DNA of 8,315 bases, taken from assembly GCA_046727715.1 (NCBI GenBank), contig JBKPDC010000073.1, positions 1 through 8,315 of the forward strand. Direction: 5' to 3'. Shown piece by piece: positions 1 through 5,785 of this stretch. The notes under the pieces are model-generated. The model had not been told where the DNA came from. It saw nothing but the letters and a program-made list of their open reading frames with translations, and did no database searches. Origin of the DNA: CAVQLX01 sp046727715 (GTDB lineage Bacteria > Desulfobacterota > Binatia > DP-6). Every line of letters starts with the position of its first letter. Position 1 is the stretch's first letter. Made by a program: the position numbers and the translations under genes.

Positions 1-195
1 GAAACGCTCCTCGGCGAGTTGCGACGATCCGGACACGCCATCGTGCTCAGCACGCACGACTTGGACCGTGTCGCCGGCCTCGCCACCCGCGTCGCCATGC
101 TCCACCGCGGCCGCATCGCGTGGGCGCAGGACGGGCCCTCCAACGCCGTCGTGCTGGCGGCGGCGTACGAGGCGGTCGTCACGGGGAGGGCCTGA
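1..195 (+). CDS. ccmA: CcmA haem exporter ATP-binding subunit, C-terminal end (5' truncated)
   Basis: The window opens inside this gene; 64 codons and a TGA stop are visible. The visible part holds the end of an ABC ATPase domain: a short helix, then the switch-histidine strand IVLSTHDL (H19) after the Walker B region, which lies outside the window, and the closing AMLHRGRIAW strand typical of ABC ATPases. The identification as CcmA rests mainly on the next three genes (ccmB, ccmC, ccmD-like), since the visible residues alone only show an ABC ATPase. Known role of the family: CcmA hydrolyses ATP on the cytoplasmic side of the CcmABCD complex, which releases haem-loaded CcmE during c-type cytochrome maturation. 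The stop is directly followed by the ccmB GTG, and a GGAGG-type ribosome binding site for ccmB lies inside the last codons. Confidence 0.85.
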   Translation, partial: ETLLGELRRSGHAIVLSTHDLDRVAGLATRVAMLHRGRIAWAQDGPSNAVVLAAAYEAVVTGRA

Positions 196-864
196 GTGGC
201 GCGCGGCATCCTCGCCGTGCTGCGCAAGGACCTGCGCATCGAATGGCGGACGAAGGAGAGCCTCGCCAGCTTCGCGGTCCTTGGCGTGCTTCTGGTGGTC
301 ATCTTCAGCGTGGCGCTCGACCCCGCGCCCGACGACGCGCCGCGCGTCGCGCCGAGCGTGCTGTGGGCGACGTTCGTCTTCACCGGCCTCCTCGGCATCC
401 AGCGCGGATTCGTGCTCGAGCGCGAGAACGACTGCCTGGGAGGCGTGCTGGCGTCGCCGCTCGACCCCGCCGCGCTCTACCTCGGCAAGCTCGCGGCCAA
501 CGTGGTGCTGCTCGGGGTCATGCAGGCGCTCGTCGTCCCGCTCGTTGCGGTGCTGCTGCACGCCGACGTAAGCGGCGTGCTGCCCGCGCTGCTGCTCGTG
601 CTCTTCCTCGGCAACGTCGGCTTCGCCGCGCTCGCCACGCTGTTCGCCGCCATGACGGTGCGCGCACGGGCGCGCGAGGTGATGCTCCCCCTGCTCCTGC
701 TCCCCCTGCTGGTCCCCGTGCTCATCGGCGGGGTGAAGGCGACCGAGGCGGCGCTGCGCGGCGGACTCGGCGCCGCGGCAGGTCCGCTGGGTGTCCTGGT
801 GGCGTTCGACGTCATTTTTTTGGTGGCTGGCATCCTGCTCTTCGAGCAGGTAATCCATGACTGA
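196..864 (+). CDS. ccmB: CcmB haem exporter membrane subunit
   Basis: A 222-residue, strongly hydrophobic protein of the usual CcmB length (about 220). It is the permease part of the CcmAB transporter in the inner membrane, acting with CcmC and CcmD in System I cytochrome c biogenesis. The N terminus is cytoplasmic and basic (LRKDLRIEWRTKE, residues about 9-21), a CcmB hallmark. Hydrophobic segments lie near residues 24-40, 54-68, 98-118, 125-150, 160-178 and 197-215, consistent with six membrane spans. The first loop region carries the conserved acidic and Gly/Pro pattern (ERENDCLGGVLASPLDPAAL, residues about 75-94). The GTG start is chosen because it follows the ccmA stop with no gap and has GGGAGGG about six bases upstream. 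Its stop overlaps the ccmC start (TGATG), which implies translational coupling. Confidence 0.93.
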   Translation: MARGILAVLRKDLRIEWRTKESLASFAVLGVLLVVIFSVALDPAPDDAPRVAPSVLWATFVFTGLLGIQRGFVLERENDCLGGVLASPLDPAALYLGKLAANVVLLGVMQALVVPLVAVLLHADVSGVLPALLLVLFLGNVGFAALATLFAAMTVRARAREVMLPLLLLPLLVPVLIGGVKATEAALRGGLGAAAGPLGVLVAFDVIFLVAGILLFEQVIHD

Positions 865-1562
865 TGCGCTCGCTGGACGCGCTGCTGCCCTGGGCGACGC
901 TCGTGGCCCTCCTGGTCGCCCAGTGGATGATCTTCGTCGTGGTCCCCACCGAGGCGCAGATGGGGATCGTGCAGCGCATCTTCTACTTCCACGTCCCGGT
1001 GGCGTGGGCCACGTTCCTCTGCTTCTTCATCGTCGCCGGCGCGAGCGCCGTCTACCTCTGGAAGGGCTCCTGGGTGGCGGACCGCCTGGCGCACGCCGCG
1101 GCCGAAGTGGGGGTGCTGTTCTGCACGCTGGTTCTCGTCACCGGCCCGATCTGGGCCCGGCCCATCTGGGGCGTGTGGTGGACGTGGGACCCACGCCTGA
1201 CGATGACCGTGATCCTGTGGGCGATCTACGCCGGCTATCTGATGCTGCGGGCCTTCGGCGGCGACGACGATGCAACGGCGCGCTACGCCGCCGTGCTCGG
1301 CATCGTCGGCGTGCTCGACATCCCGGTGATCCGCGTGTCGGTGCGCTTCCTCCAGGGCATCCACCCCGCCGTGCTCACCACCAAGGAAGGCGGGTCGGGG
1401 CTCACCGACCCGCTGATGCGCGCCACGCTCTACGTCTCGGCGGTCGCCATGCTGCTGCTGGCCGCATGGCTCGTGCAGCTGCGCGTCCGCACGCTGCGCC
1501 TCGAGGCGGAGACGGCGGCGCTGCGCCGCGTGGTGGAAGCGCACGAGGGCGCGGCGGCGTGA
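864..1562 (+). CDS. ccmC: CcmC haem-handling protein (WWD family)
   Basis: A 232-residue multi-pass inner-membrane protein that presents haem to the chaperone CcmE in cytochrome c maturation. The periplasmic WWD haem-binding motif is clear: WGVWWTWDPRLT at residues 102-113. Two histidines sit where the axial haem ligands of the family are expected: H43 in FYFHVPVAW and H167 in LQGIHPAVL. About six membrane spans are visible (residues about 11-27, 46-66, 83-96, 114-130, 141-156, 190-207). The tail after residue 208 is a charged helix (RVRTLRLEAETAALRRVVEA) that could form a short coiled coil. The ATG overlaps the ccmB stop, and the TGA overlaps the GTG of the following ccmD-like gene, so all four ccm genes form one tightly packed unit. 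The WWD motif separates it from other membrane proteins; the short length excludes CcmF. Confidence 0.95.
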   Translation: MRSLDALLPWATLVALLVAQWMIFVVVPTEAQMGIVQRIFYFHVPVAWATFLCFFIVAGASAVYLWKGSWVADRLAHAAAEVGVLFCTLVLVTGPIWARPIWGVWWTWDPRLTMTVILWAIYAGYLMLRAFGGDDDATARYAAVLGIVGVLDIPVIRVSVRFLQGIHPAVLTTKEGGSGLTDPLMRATLYVSAVAMLLLAAWLVQLRVRTLRLEAETAALRRVVEAHEGAAA

Positions 1563-1699
1563 ACGGCAATCTGGGCTATCTGTTCGCCGCCTTCACGGCC
1601 GTGTGGCTCGGCATCTTCCTCTACGTGCGGCGGCTGGCGCGGCGCGGACGCGAGCTCGAGGAGGAGCTGCACGACCTGCGGCGGCGCCTCGAACGCTGA
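1559..1699 (+). CDS. ccmD: CcmD-like small membrane protein
   Basis: A 46-residue protein starting at a GTG that overlaps the ccmC stop (GTGA). It has one hydrophobic span (residues about 5-22, starting NLGYLFAAFTAVWLG), then a basic stop-transfer patch (VRRLARRGR) and a cytoplasmic helix rich in E, L and R (ELEEELHDLRRRLER). This is the classic CcmD layout: one span followed by a charged helix, in 40-70 residues. CcmD stabilises the CcmABC complex and helps release holo-CcmE. The identification depends on position directly after ccmC as well as on architecture, because CcmD sequences are poorly conserved. No ccmE or ccmF follows; the next gene starts 77 bases on and belongs to a different pathway. 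Confidence 0.85.
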   Translation: MNGNLGYLFAAFTAVWLGIFLYVRRLARRGRELEEELHDLRRRLER

Positions 1700-1749
1700 C
1701 ACCCGCAGCCGCGAGACGCATCCCCGGGCGGCCCTGTGCTTCATCGGAC

Positions 1750-1779
1750 AGGAGAGATGTGCTGAAACGAGCCGCGATG
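1750..1779 (+). promoter_or_regulatory. Ambiguous ribosome binding site and start region of etfBA
   Basis: An AGGAG motif lies at 1750-1754. It is four bases before an in-frame GTG (1759) and 22 bases before the ATG (1777) that best fits EtfB homology. An out-of-frame ATG-TGC-TGA mini-frame (1757-1765) sits between. Spacing favours GTG 1759, which would add six residues (MLKRAA); the conserved EtfB N terminus (M-x-x-x-VCVKxVP) favours ATG 1777. I chose 1777 for the gene, but 1759 is a real alternative. I see no convincing promoter in the 77-base gap after ccmD, so read-through from the ccm genes is possible. Confidence 0.4.
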
Positions 1780-3582
1780 CGTTTCGCCGTCTGCGTCAAG
1801 TACGTTCCCCTCCTGTCCCAGCTGCGCTTCGATCCCACGACGCGCCGCCTGGTTCGCGACGGCGTCCGCGGCGAGACCAGCAGCTTCGACGTGCGTGCGC
1901 TGCTCGGCGCGCTCCGCCTGCGCGACGCCCACGGCGGCGAGGTCGTCGCGCTCACCATGGGTCCGCCGGCGGCCCGTGAGGCGCTGGTGTACTGTCTCGC
2001 CCTCGGCGCCGACCGCGGCATCCACCTCTGCGATCCGGCGCTCGCCGGGTCCGATACGCTCGCGACGTCGCGTGCCCTGGCCGCTCTGCTGCGCCGCGAG
2101 CACCCCGACCTCGTGCTGCTCGGTCGGGCGAGCGTGGACGCGGAGACCGGGCAGGTGGGCCCGGAGGTCGCGGAGCTCCTCGACCTGCCGCAGGCGACGG
2201 CCGTGCGGAGCCTCACCCTCGACCTCGCCGCCGGCACCTTTGACGCCGAGCGCCAGACCGACGAGGGGTTCGAGCACGTCCGCGGCCCGTGGCCGGCAGT
2301 GATCACGGCCGCGGAGGATCTCCACGAGGAGCGCTTCCCCTCAAGGGCCGAGCGCCAGGCGGCGGCGGAGAAGCCGATCGAGACCCTCGGGCTGGCCGAC
2401 GTCGGGCTGGCAGCCACCGAGGTGGGTGCCGACGGCTCGCCGACCTGGGTGGCCGACATCGAAGAGGTGCCGACGACCCGGCGGGGCGAGCTCCTCGAGG
2501 GCGCCGACGCGCCGGCCCTCGCGGCGAGGCTGCATGCCCGATTGCTCGAGCTGGGCGTGCTCGGAGCGCACCTGGAGGAACTCCCGCCCCTGCCGCCTCC
2601 CGTGGGCGGGGATGGACCGGCGATCTGGGTGGTGGCGGAGATGGGACACACAGGCCCGCGCGCGATCACGGCCGAGTTGCTCGCCAAGGCCGCGCAGCTG
2701 GCGGGACCGCTGGACGCGCGGGTGGAGGCCCTCGTGATCGGACGGGGCGAGGCCCACGCGCCGGGTCTCACCGCCGCCGGAGCCGACCGCGTGCTCGTGG
2801 TCGATGCGGCCGGCCTCGATCCCTACACCACCGAAGCGCATGCGAGCATCCTCGCCGACGCCATCCGGCAGCGCGCGCCGCGGCTCGTGCTCCTCGGCTC
2901 CACGGTGCGCGGCCGCGACCTCGCGCCGCGCGTGGCCGCGCGGCTCGGGCTCGGCCTCACCGGAGATGCGATCGATCTCGACGTCGATGCCGAGGGGAAC
3001 GTGCGGCAGCTCAAACCGGCATTCGGCGGCGCGATCGTCGCGCCGATCCTCTCCCGCACCAGGCCCGAGATGGCGACCGTGCGCCCGGGAATGCTGCGCG
3101 CGGCGCGCCCCGACCCCGCGCGCGAGGTCGTCCTCGAGCGCCTGCCCGCGGGGGCGGTGACCAGTCGAGTGCAGGTGGTGGGACGCCGCGCAGTGGGCGG
3201 CGACGCCGCGGAGGCGCTGGAGACGGCCGCGCTGGTGCTGGGCGTCGGCAAGGGCATCGGCGGACCGGCGGCGCTGCCGGCCATCGAGCGGCTCGCGTCC
3301 GGGCTCGGGGCCGCGATCGCCGCCACGCGCGAGGTGACCGACGCGGGGTGGCTGCCCCGCCAGCACCAGGTGGGGCTCACGGGGCGGGCGATCGCGCCGC
3401 GACTCTACGTCGCGCTCGCGGTCAGCGGGGCCATGGAGCACCTGGTCGGGCTGCGTCGTGCCGGCACCATCGTCGCGATAAACAAGAGCCCGAAGGCGCC
3501 GATCTTGCAGGCGGCCGACATCGGCATCGTGGCCGACGTGCACGAGCTGCTCGTCCATCTCGCGGCGGCGCTGCAGCCGTGA
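1777..3582 (+). CDS. Fused electron transfer flavoprotein, EtfB-EtfA single chain
   Basis: A 601-residue protein in one uninterrupted frame that joins the two ETF subunits in the order beta-alpha. ETF is a soluble FAD protein that takes electrons from acyl-CoA and amine dehydrogenases and passes them to a membrane quinone oxidoreductase. Residues 1 to about 265 are EtfB: N-terminal AVCVKYVP, the nucleotide loop DAETGQVGPE (121-130), and the EtfB signature at 159-177 (R..DEG.E.V...PAVIT). A proline-rich linker (about 269-278, LPPLPPPVGG) leads to EtfA from about 280 to 601. The EtfA C-terminal FAD domain is present: R518 in ATREVTDAG, T535 in VGLTGR, S550 and H555 in VSGAMEHL, N569 in VAIN, D581 in AADIGIVAD. 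Two usual motifs differ: the common GGRG is GVGKG (489-493), and NKDPEAPIF is NKSPKAPIL. The beta loop TGQVGP resembles the version in FixA and bifurcating ETFs more than the NQTGQ of mitochondrial ETF. The stop overlaps the next gene's ATG. Confidence 0.93.
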   Translation: MRFAVCVKYVPLLSQLRFDPTTRRLVRDGVRGETSSFDVRALLGALRLRDAHGGEVVALTMGPPAAREALVYCLALGADRGIHLCDPALAGSDTLATSRALAALLRREHPDLVLLGRASVDAETGQVGPEVAELLDLPQATAVRSLTLDLAAGTFDAERQTDEGFEHVRGPWPAVITAAEDLHEERFPSRAERQAAAEKPIETLGLADVGLAATEVGADGSPTWVADIEEVPTTRRGELLEGADAPALAARLHARLLELGVLGAHLEELPPLPPPVGGDGPAIWVVAEMGHTGPRAITAELLAKAAQLAGPLDARVEALVIGRGEAHAPGLTAAGADRVLVVDAAGLDPYTTEAHASILADAIRQRAPRLVLLGSTVRGRDLAPRVAARLGLGLTGDAIDLDVDAEGNVRQLKPAFGGAIVAPILSRTRPEMATVRPGMLRAARPDPAREVVLERLPAGAVTSRVQVVGRRAVGGDAAEALETAALVLGVGKGIGGPAALPAIERLASGLGAAIAATREVTDAGWLPRQHQVGLTGRAIAPRLYVALAVSGAMEHLVGLRRAGTIVAINKSPKAPILQAADIGIVADVHELLVHLAAALQP

Positions 3583-4682
3583 TGCTTCCGCGGACGCCCG
3601 ATGTGCTCGTCGTGGGTGGGGGTGTGATCGGGTGCGCGGTGGCCCGCGCTCTCGCGGAACCCGGGCGGTCGGTTCTGCTGGTCGACCGCGGGGCGATCGG
3701 AGGCGAAGCCTCGTCGGCCGCCGCGGGCGTCCTCTCGGTAGCAAGCGGTGACGACGACGGCGCCCGCCTCGCGTTGCGTCGCGCGAGCCTGGACCGCTTC
3801 CCCGCGCTGGCGGCGGCGCTGCACGAGGAGACGGGGATCGACGTGGAGCTCGATCTCGACGGCGTACTCACGCTCTGTCTCGACGACGACGACGTCGCGG
3901 CGCAGAGCGCGCAGATCGCGCGCCGCCGCGCGCAGGGACTGCGGGCCGACTGGCTCGACCAGCCTGCCCTGCACGCCGCAGAGCCCTCCGCGACCACCGC
4001 GGCACGCGGGTGCGCGCTCTATCCGGACGATGGGCGCGTGGCGTGCGAGCGGCTGCTCGAGGCGCTGGCGGCCTCCGCTCGCCGTCGCGGCGCGCACCTG
4101 GTACCGGGCGCGGAGGTGCGGGGCGCCGAGCGACGGGGAAGCCGGCTGCTCCGCGTGCAGGTCGGCGATGGGACGGTGTCGCCCGCCCGTGTCGTGCTCG
4201 CCGCAGGCGCCTGGTCCCCGCGGATACCGGGCATGGCGCCCGCGCTGCCCGTCGTCCCGGTGCGCGGCCAGATGCTCGCGCTGCGGCCGCCCGATCGTCC
4301 GGTGCGTCGCGTCCTCTGGCACGGCAACGGCTCCCTGACGCCGCGTCGCTGCGGCGAGGTGCTCGTCGGCGGCACCGTCGAGGACGCGGATTTCGAGAAG
4401 GCGGTGACGGCGCAGGGCGTGCTCGAGCTGTTCGACGACGTTCGCCGGATCGTCCCCGCCGGCCTCGGCTGGCCCATCGTCCGACTGTGGGCGGGGCTGC
4501 GTCCAGGCGCGCCGACCGGGGGGCCGTTCATCGCTCGCCACCCCGAGCTCGAGAACCTCGTCGTGGCGACAGGCCACCACCGCAACGGCATCCTGCTCGC
4601 GCCGGTGACGGCGGATGCGGTGGCAGCGCTCGTCGACGAGGTCCCCGGGCCCGCGGAGGCGGCGCCGTTCGGAGTCGCATGA
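3582..4682 (+). CDS. DAO-family FAD oxidoreductase, ThiO (glycine oxidase)-like
   Basis: A 366-residue flavoprotein, the length of ThiO glycine oxidases. The Rossmann FAD motif is VGGGVIG (11-17), with D35 closing strand 2. The motif EASSAAAGVLS (42-52) and the C-terminal signature WAGLRPG (303-309), RHPELENL and HHRNGILLAP (332-341) are those of the ThiO branch. R307 and R334 match the two substrate-carboxylate arginines of Bacillus subtilis glycine oxidase (R302, R329). Known role of ThiO: O2-dependent oxidation of glycine to the imine used for the thiamine thiazole. Here no thi gene is nearby, and other pocket positions differ by my by-eye alignment: V50 for Met49, N249 for His244, S251 for Tyr246, V266 for Met261. 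The start ATG overlaps the fused ETF stop (TGATG). I infer it may be an amine or amino-acid dehydrogenase donating to that ETF, as dimethylglycine and sarcosine dehydrogenases do. The family call is secure; the substrate is not. Confidence 0.88.
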   Translation: MLPRTPDVLVVGGGVIGCAVARALAEPGRSVLLVDRGAIGGEASSAAAGVLSVASGDDDGARLALRRASLDRFPALAAALHEETGIDVELDLDGVLTLCLDDDDVAAQSAQIARRRAQGLRADWLDQPALHAAEPSATTAARGCALYPDDGRVACERLLEALAASARRRGAHLVPGAEVRGAERRGSRLLRVQVGDGTVSPARVVLAAGAWSPRIPGMAPALPVVPVRGQMLALRPPDRPVRRVLWHGNGSLTPRRCGEVLVGGTVEDADFEKAVTAQGVLELFDDVRRIVPAGLGWPIVRLWAGLRPGAPTGGPFIARHPELENLVVATGHHRNGILLAPVTADAVAALVDEVPGPAEAAPFGVA

Positions 4683-5389
4683 CATCCGTGAAGACACGCG
4701 TGGCGCGCCTCGACTGGGGCGCGGTCGCGCGCGACCTCGACGCGCGCGGTCATGCCGTCACCCTGCCGCTCCTCACCCCGGTCGAATGCCGGCAAGTGTC
4801 GGGGTTGTGGGATCGGCGAGAGCGCTTCCGAAGCCACATCGACATGGCCCAGCACCGCTTCGGCGTCGGGGAATATCGCTATTTCGCGGAGCCGTTGCCT
4901 GCGCTCGTCGCGGCGCTCCGGCACCACATCTACGCGCGCCTCGCGCCGCTCGCGAATCGCTGGACGGCCAAGCTCGGCGGCGGCGAGCGCTTCCCGGCCG
5001 ACCTCGCCGCCTTCGTCGCGTCCTGCGCCGCACGCGGCCAGCACCGCCCGACGCCGCTCCTGTTGCGTTACACGGCCGGTGGCTACAATTGCCTGCACCA
5101 GGATCTCTACGGTGCGGTGGCCTTCCCGCTCCAGCTGACCATCCTGCTGAGCCGCCCAGACCTCGACTTCACCGGCGGCGAGATCCTGCTCGTCGAGCAA
5201 CGCCCGCGCGCCCAGTCACGCGGGCAGGCGATCGTGCTGGCACAGGGCCAGGCCGTCATCTTTCCGAATCGCCACCGGCCGGTCGAGGGGGCGCGTGGCA
5301 CCTACCGCGTCACGGTCCGTCACGGCGTGAGCGACGTGCATTCGGGCGAGCGGCGCACGCTCGGCATCATCTTCCACGACGCGGAGTAG
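4679..5389 (+). CDS. 2-oxoglutarate/Fe(II)-dependent dioxygenase
   Basis: A 236-residue soluble protein with a C-terminal double-stranded beta-helix of the prolyl-hydroxylase-like type. The iron triad is visible: H140 and D142 in NCLHQDLYG, and H215 in VRHGVS. R225, ten residues after H215 (SGERRTLG), is the expected 2-oxoglutarate carboxylate anchor. The strand GGEILLVEQRPR (167-178) and the segment QAVIFPNRHRPV (191-202) fit the same fold. The sequence style (HQDLYG; RHGVS..HSGERRTLGIIFHDA) matches a group of uncharacterised bacterial 2OG oxygenases I recall as COG3826. The substrate is unknown. The ATG overlaps the stop of the DAO-family gene (ATGA) and has GGAG four bases upstream, so it is probably translated with the flavoprotein genes. 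A hairpin begins right after the stop. The N-terminal 110 residues are mostly helical and may provide substrate binding. Confidence 0.88.
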   Translation: MTSVKTRVARLDWGAVARDLDARGHAVTLPLLTPVECRQVSGLWDRRERFRSHIDMAQHRFGVGEYRYFAEPLPALVAALRHHIYARLAPLANRWTAKLGGGERFPADLAAFVASCAARGQHRPTPLLLRYTAGGYNCLHQDLYGAVAFPLQLTILLSRPDLDFTGGEILLVEQRPRAQSRGQAIVLAQGQAVIFPNRHRPVEGARGTYRVTVRHGVSDVHSGERRTLGIIFHDAE

Positions 5390-5392
5390 AGA

Positions 5393-5419
5393 CCGACCCG
5401 AGACTACGTCTCGGGTCGG
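5393..5419 (+). terminator. Hairpin directly after the dioxygenase stop
   Basis: A perfect 12-bp stem, CCGACCCGAGAC (5393-5404) pairing with GTCTCGGGTCGG (5408-5419), with a three-base loop TAC. It starts three bases after the TAG stop of the dioxygenase gene. There is no T-tract after it, so it is either a terminator of the kind that relies on stem strength or an mRNA 3'-end stabiliser. The same hairpin occurs at 5521-5547 in mirror orientation. Confidence 0.6.
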
Positions 5420-5520
5420 AACGGGAGCCCGGGCGGCGAGCATGCAGCGGTCGGTGGATCGGGCGAAAGCCGCGGCACGCCGTTCGCATTCTCCGAAGAC
5501 GAGAGCCTTGCTGTCCGACC

Positions 5521-5547
5521 CCGACCCGAGACGAAGTCTCGGGTCGG
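5521..5547 (-). terminator. Hairpin directly after the small-protein stop
   Basis: A perfect 12-bp stem with the same arms as the hairpin at 5393-5419. On the minus strand the loop is TTC, and the stem begins four bases after the TAG stop of the 62-residue gene. No T-tract follows on the minus strand. Being palindromic, it may act on transcripts from both sides. Confidence 0.6.
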
Positions 5548-5551
5548 TCTC

Positions 5552-5740
5552 CTACTCGCCCCCGGACGCCGGCGGCGCGCCGTCGTCGAGCTTCCGTACG
5601 GCCGATTCGCTGACCGTCATCCGCAGGCCCTGGGCCGTCTCGATGTCCAGGAAGACGCCGTGACGGGCCACGACCCGAAACACGCCCGGGACCTGCAGGT
5701 TGATCACCCGGTCGCCTACACAGATCGCGTCACCCGCCAT
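5552..5740 (-). CDS. Small hypothetical protein, probable beta-barrel
   Basis: A 62-residue protein of a family I do not recognise. It has a compact beta-rich pattern: GDRVINLQ (9-16), GVFRVVARHG (19-28), VFLDIETAQG (29-38), LRMTVSESAVRKLD (39-52), then a flexible DDGAPPASGGE tail. The repeated strand-turn-strand layout and opening GDRV suggest an SH3-like or KOW-like small barrel, which is inference. There is no signal peptide or membrane span. The ATG at 5740 is chosen because conserved-looking sequence begins there; an in-frame TTG at 5779 would add 13 residues. Neither start has a clear ribosome binding site. It is the last gene of a minus-strand unit, 45 bases after riboflavin synthase, and ends right at a hairpin. 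Confidence 0.65.
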   Translation of the reverse strand: MAGDAICVGDRVINLQVPGVFRVVARHGVFLDIETAQGLRMTVSESAVRKLDDGAPPASGGE

Positions 5741-5785
5741 GTCGGAAGCGAGATACCGGGTCGGTCGCGCGCCAGGCAAGCGCCG

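Larger units (their letters stand above)
5389..5551. repeat. Inverted pair of 31-base hairpin units in a convergent gap
   Basis: The 31 bases at 5389-5419 (+) and 5551-5521 (-) are identical except for one loop base (TAC against TTC). Each copy begins at or immediately after a TAG stop codon of one of the two converging genes. The spacer at 5420-5520 shows no open reading frame, RNA gene or further repeat that I can support. The arrangement could be a duplicated terminator or a REPIN-like doublet of a dispersed palindromic family; one window cannot decide. Confidence 0.7.

Noticed and set aside
477..1544. Long open frame on the minus strand across ccmB and ccmC
   Set aside because: It lies opposite two well-identified genes, its product is low-complexity (His, Arg, Ala, Asp rich), and GC-rich codon bias creates such frames.
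1593..2771. Long minus-strand frame across the EtfB half
   Set aside because: Product is a Ser/Arg/Ala-rich composition artefact antisense to a clear ETF; no domain seen. The same holds for the minus-strand frames at 2341-3744 and 3405-4697.
2289..3581. Upstream open extension of the DAO-family gene over the EtfA half
   Set aside because: The frame is open but the sequence is Arg/Ala/Gly-rich junk; the FAD motif starts seven residues after the ATG at 3582, the expected place.
4010..4678. Upstream open extension of the dioxygenase gene
   Set aside because: It overlaps the conserved C-terminal half of the DAO-family gene and has no recognisable domain; the ATG at 4679 has a GGAG site.
5420..5520. 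Possible small gene or RNA between the two hairpins
   Set aside because: No start with a ribosome binding site, no conserved RNA shape, and reading frames here run through the hairpin repeats.
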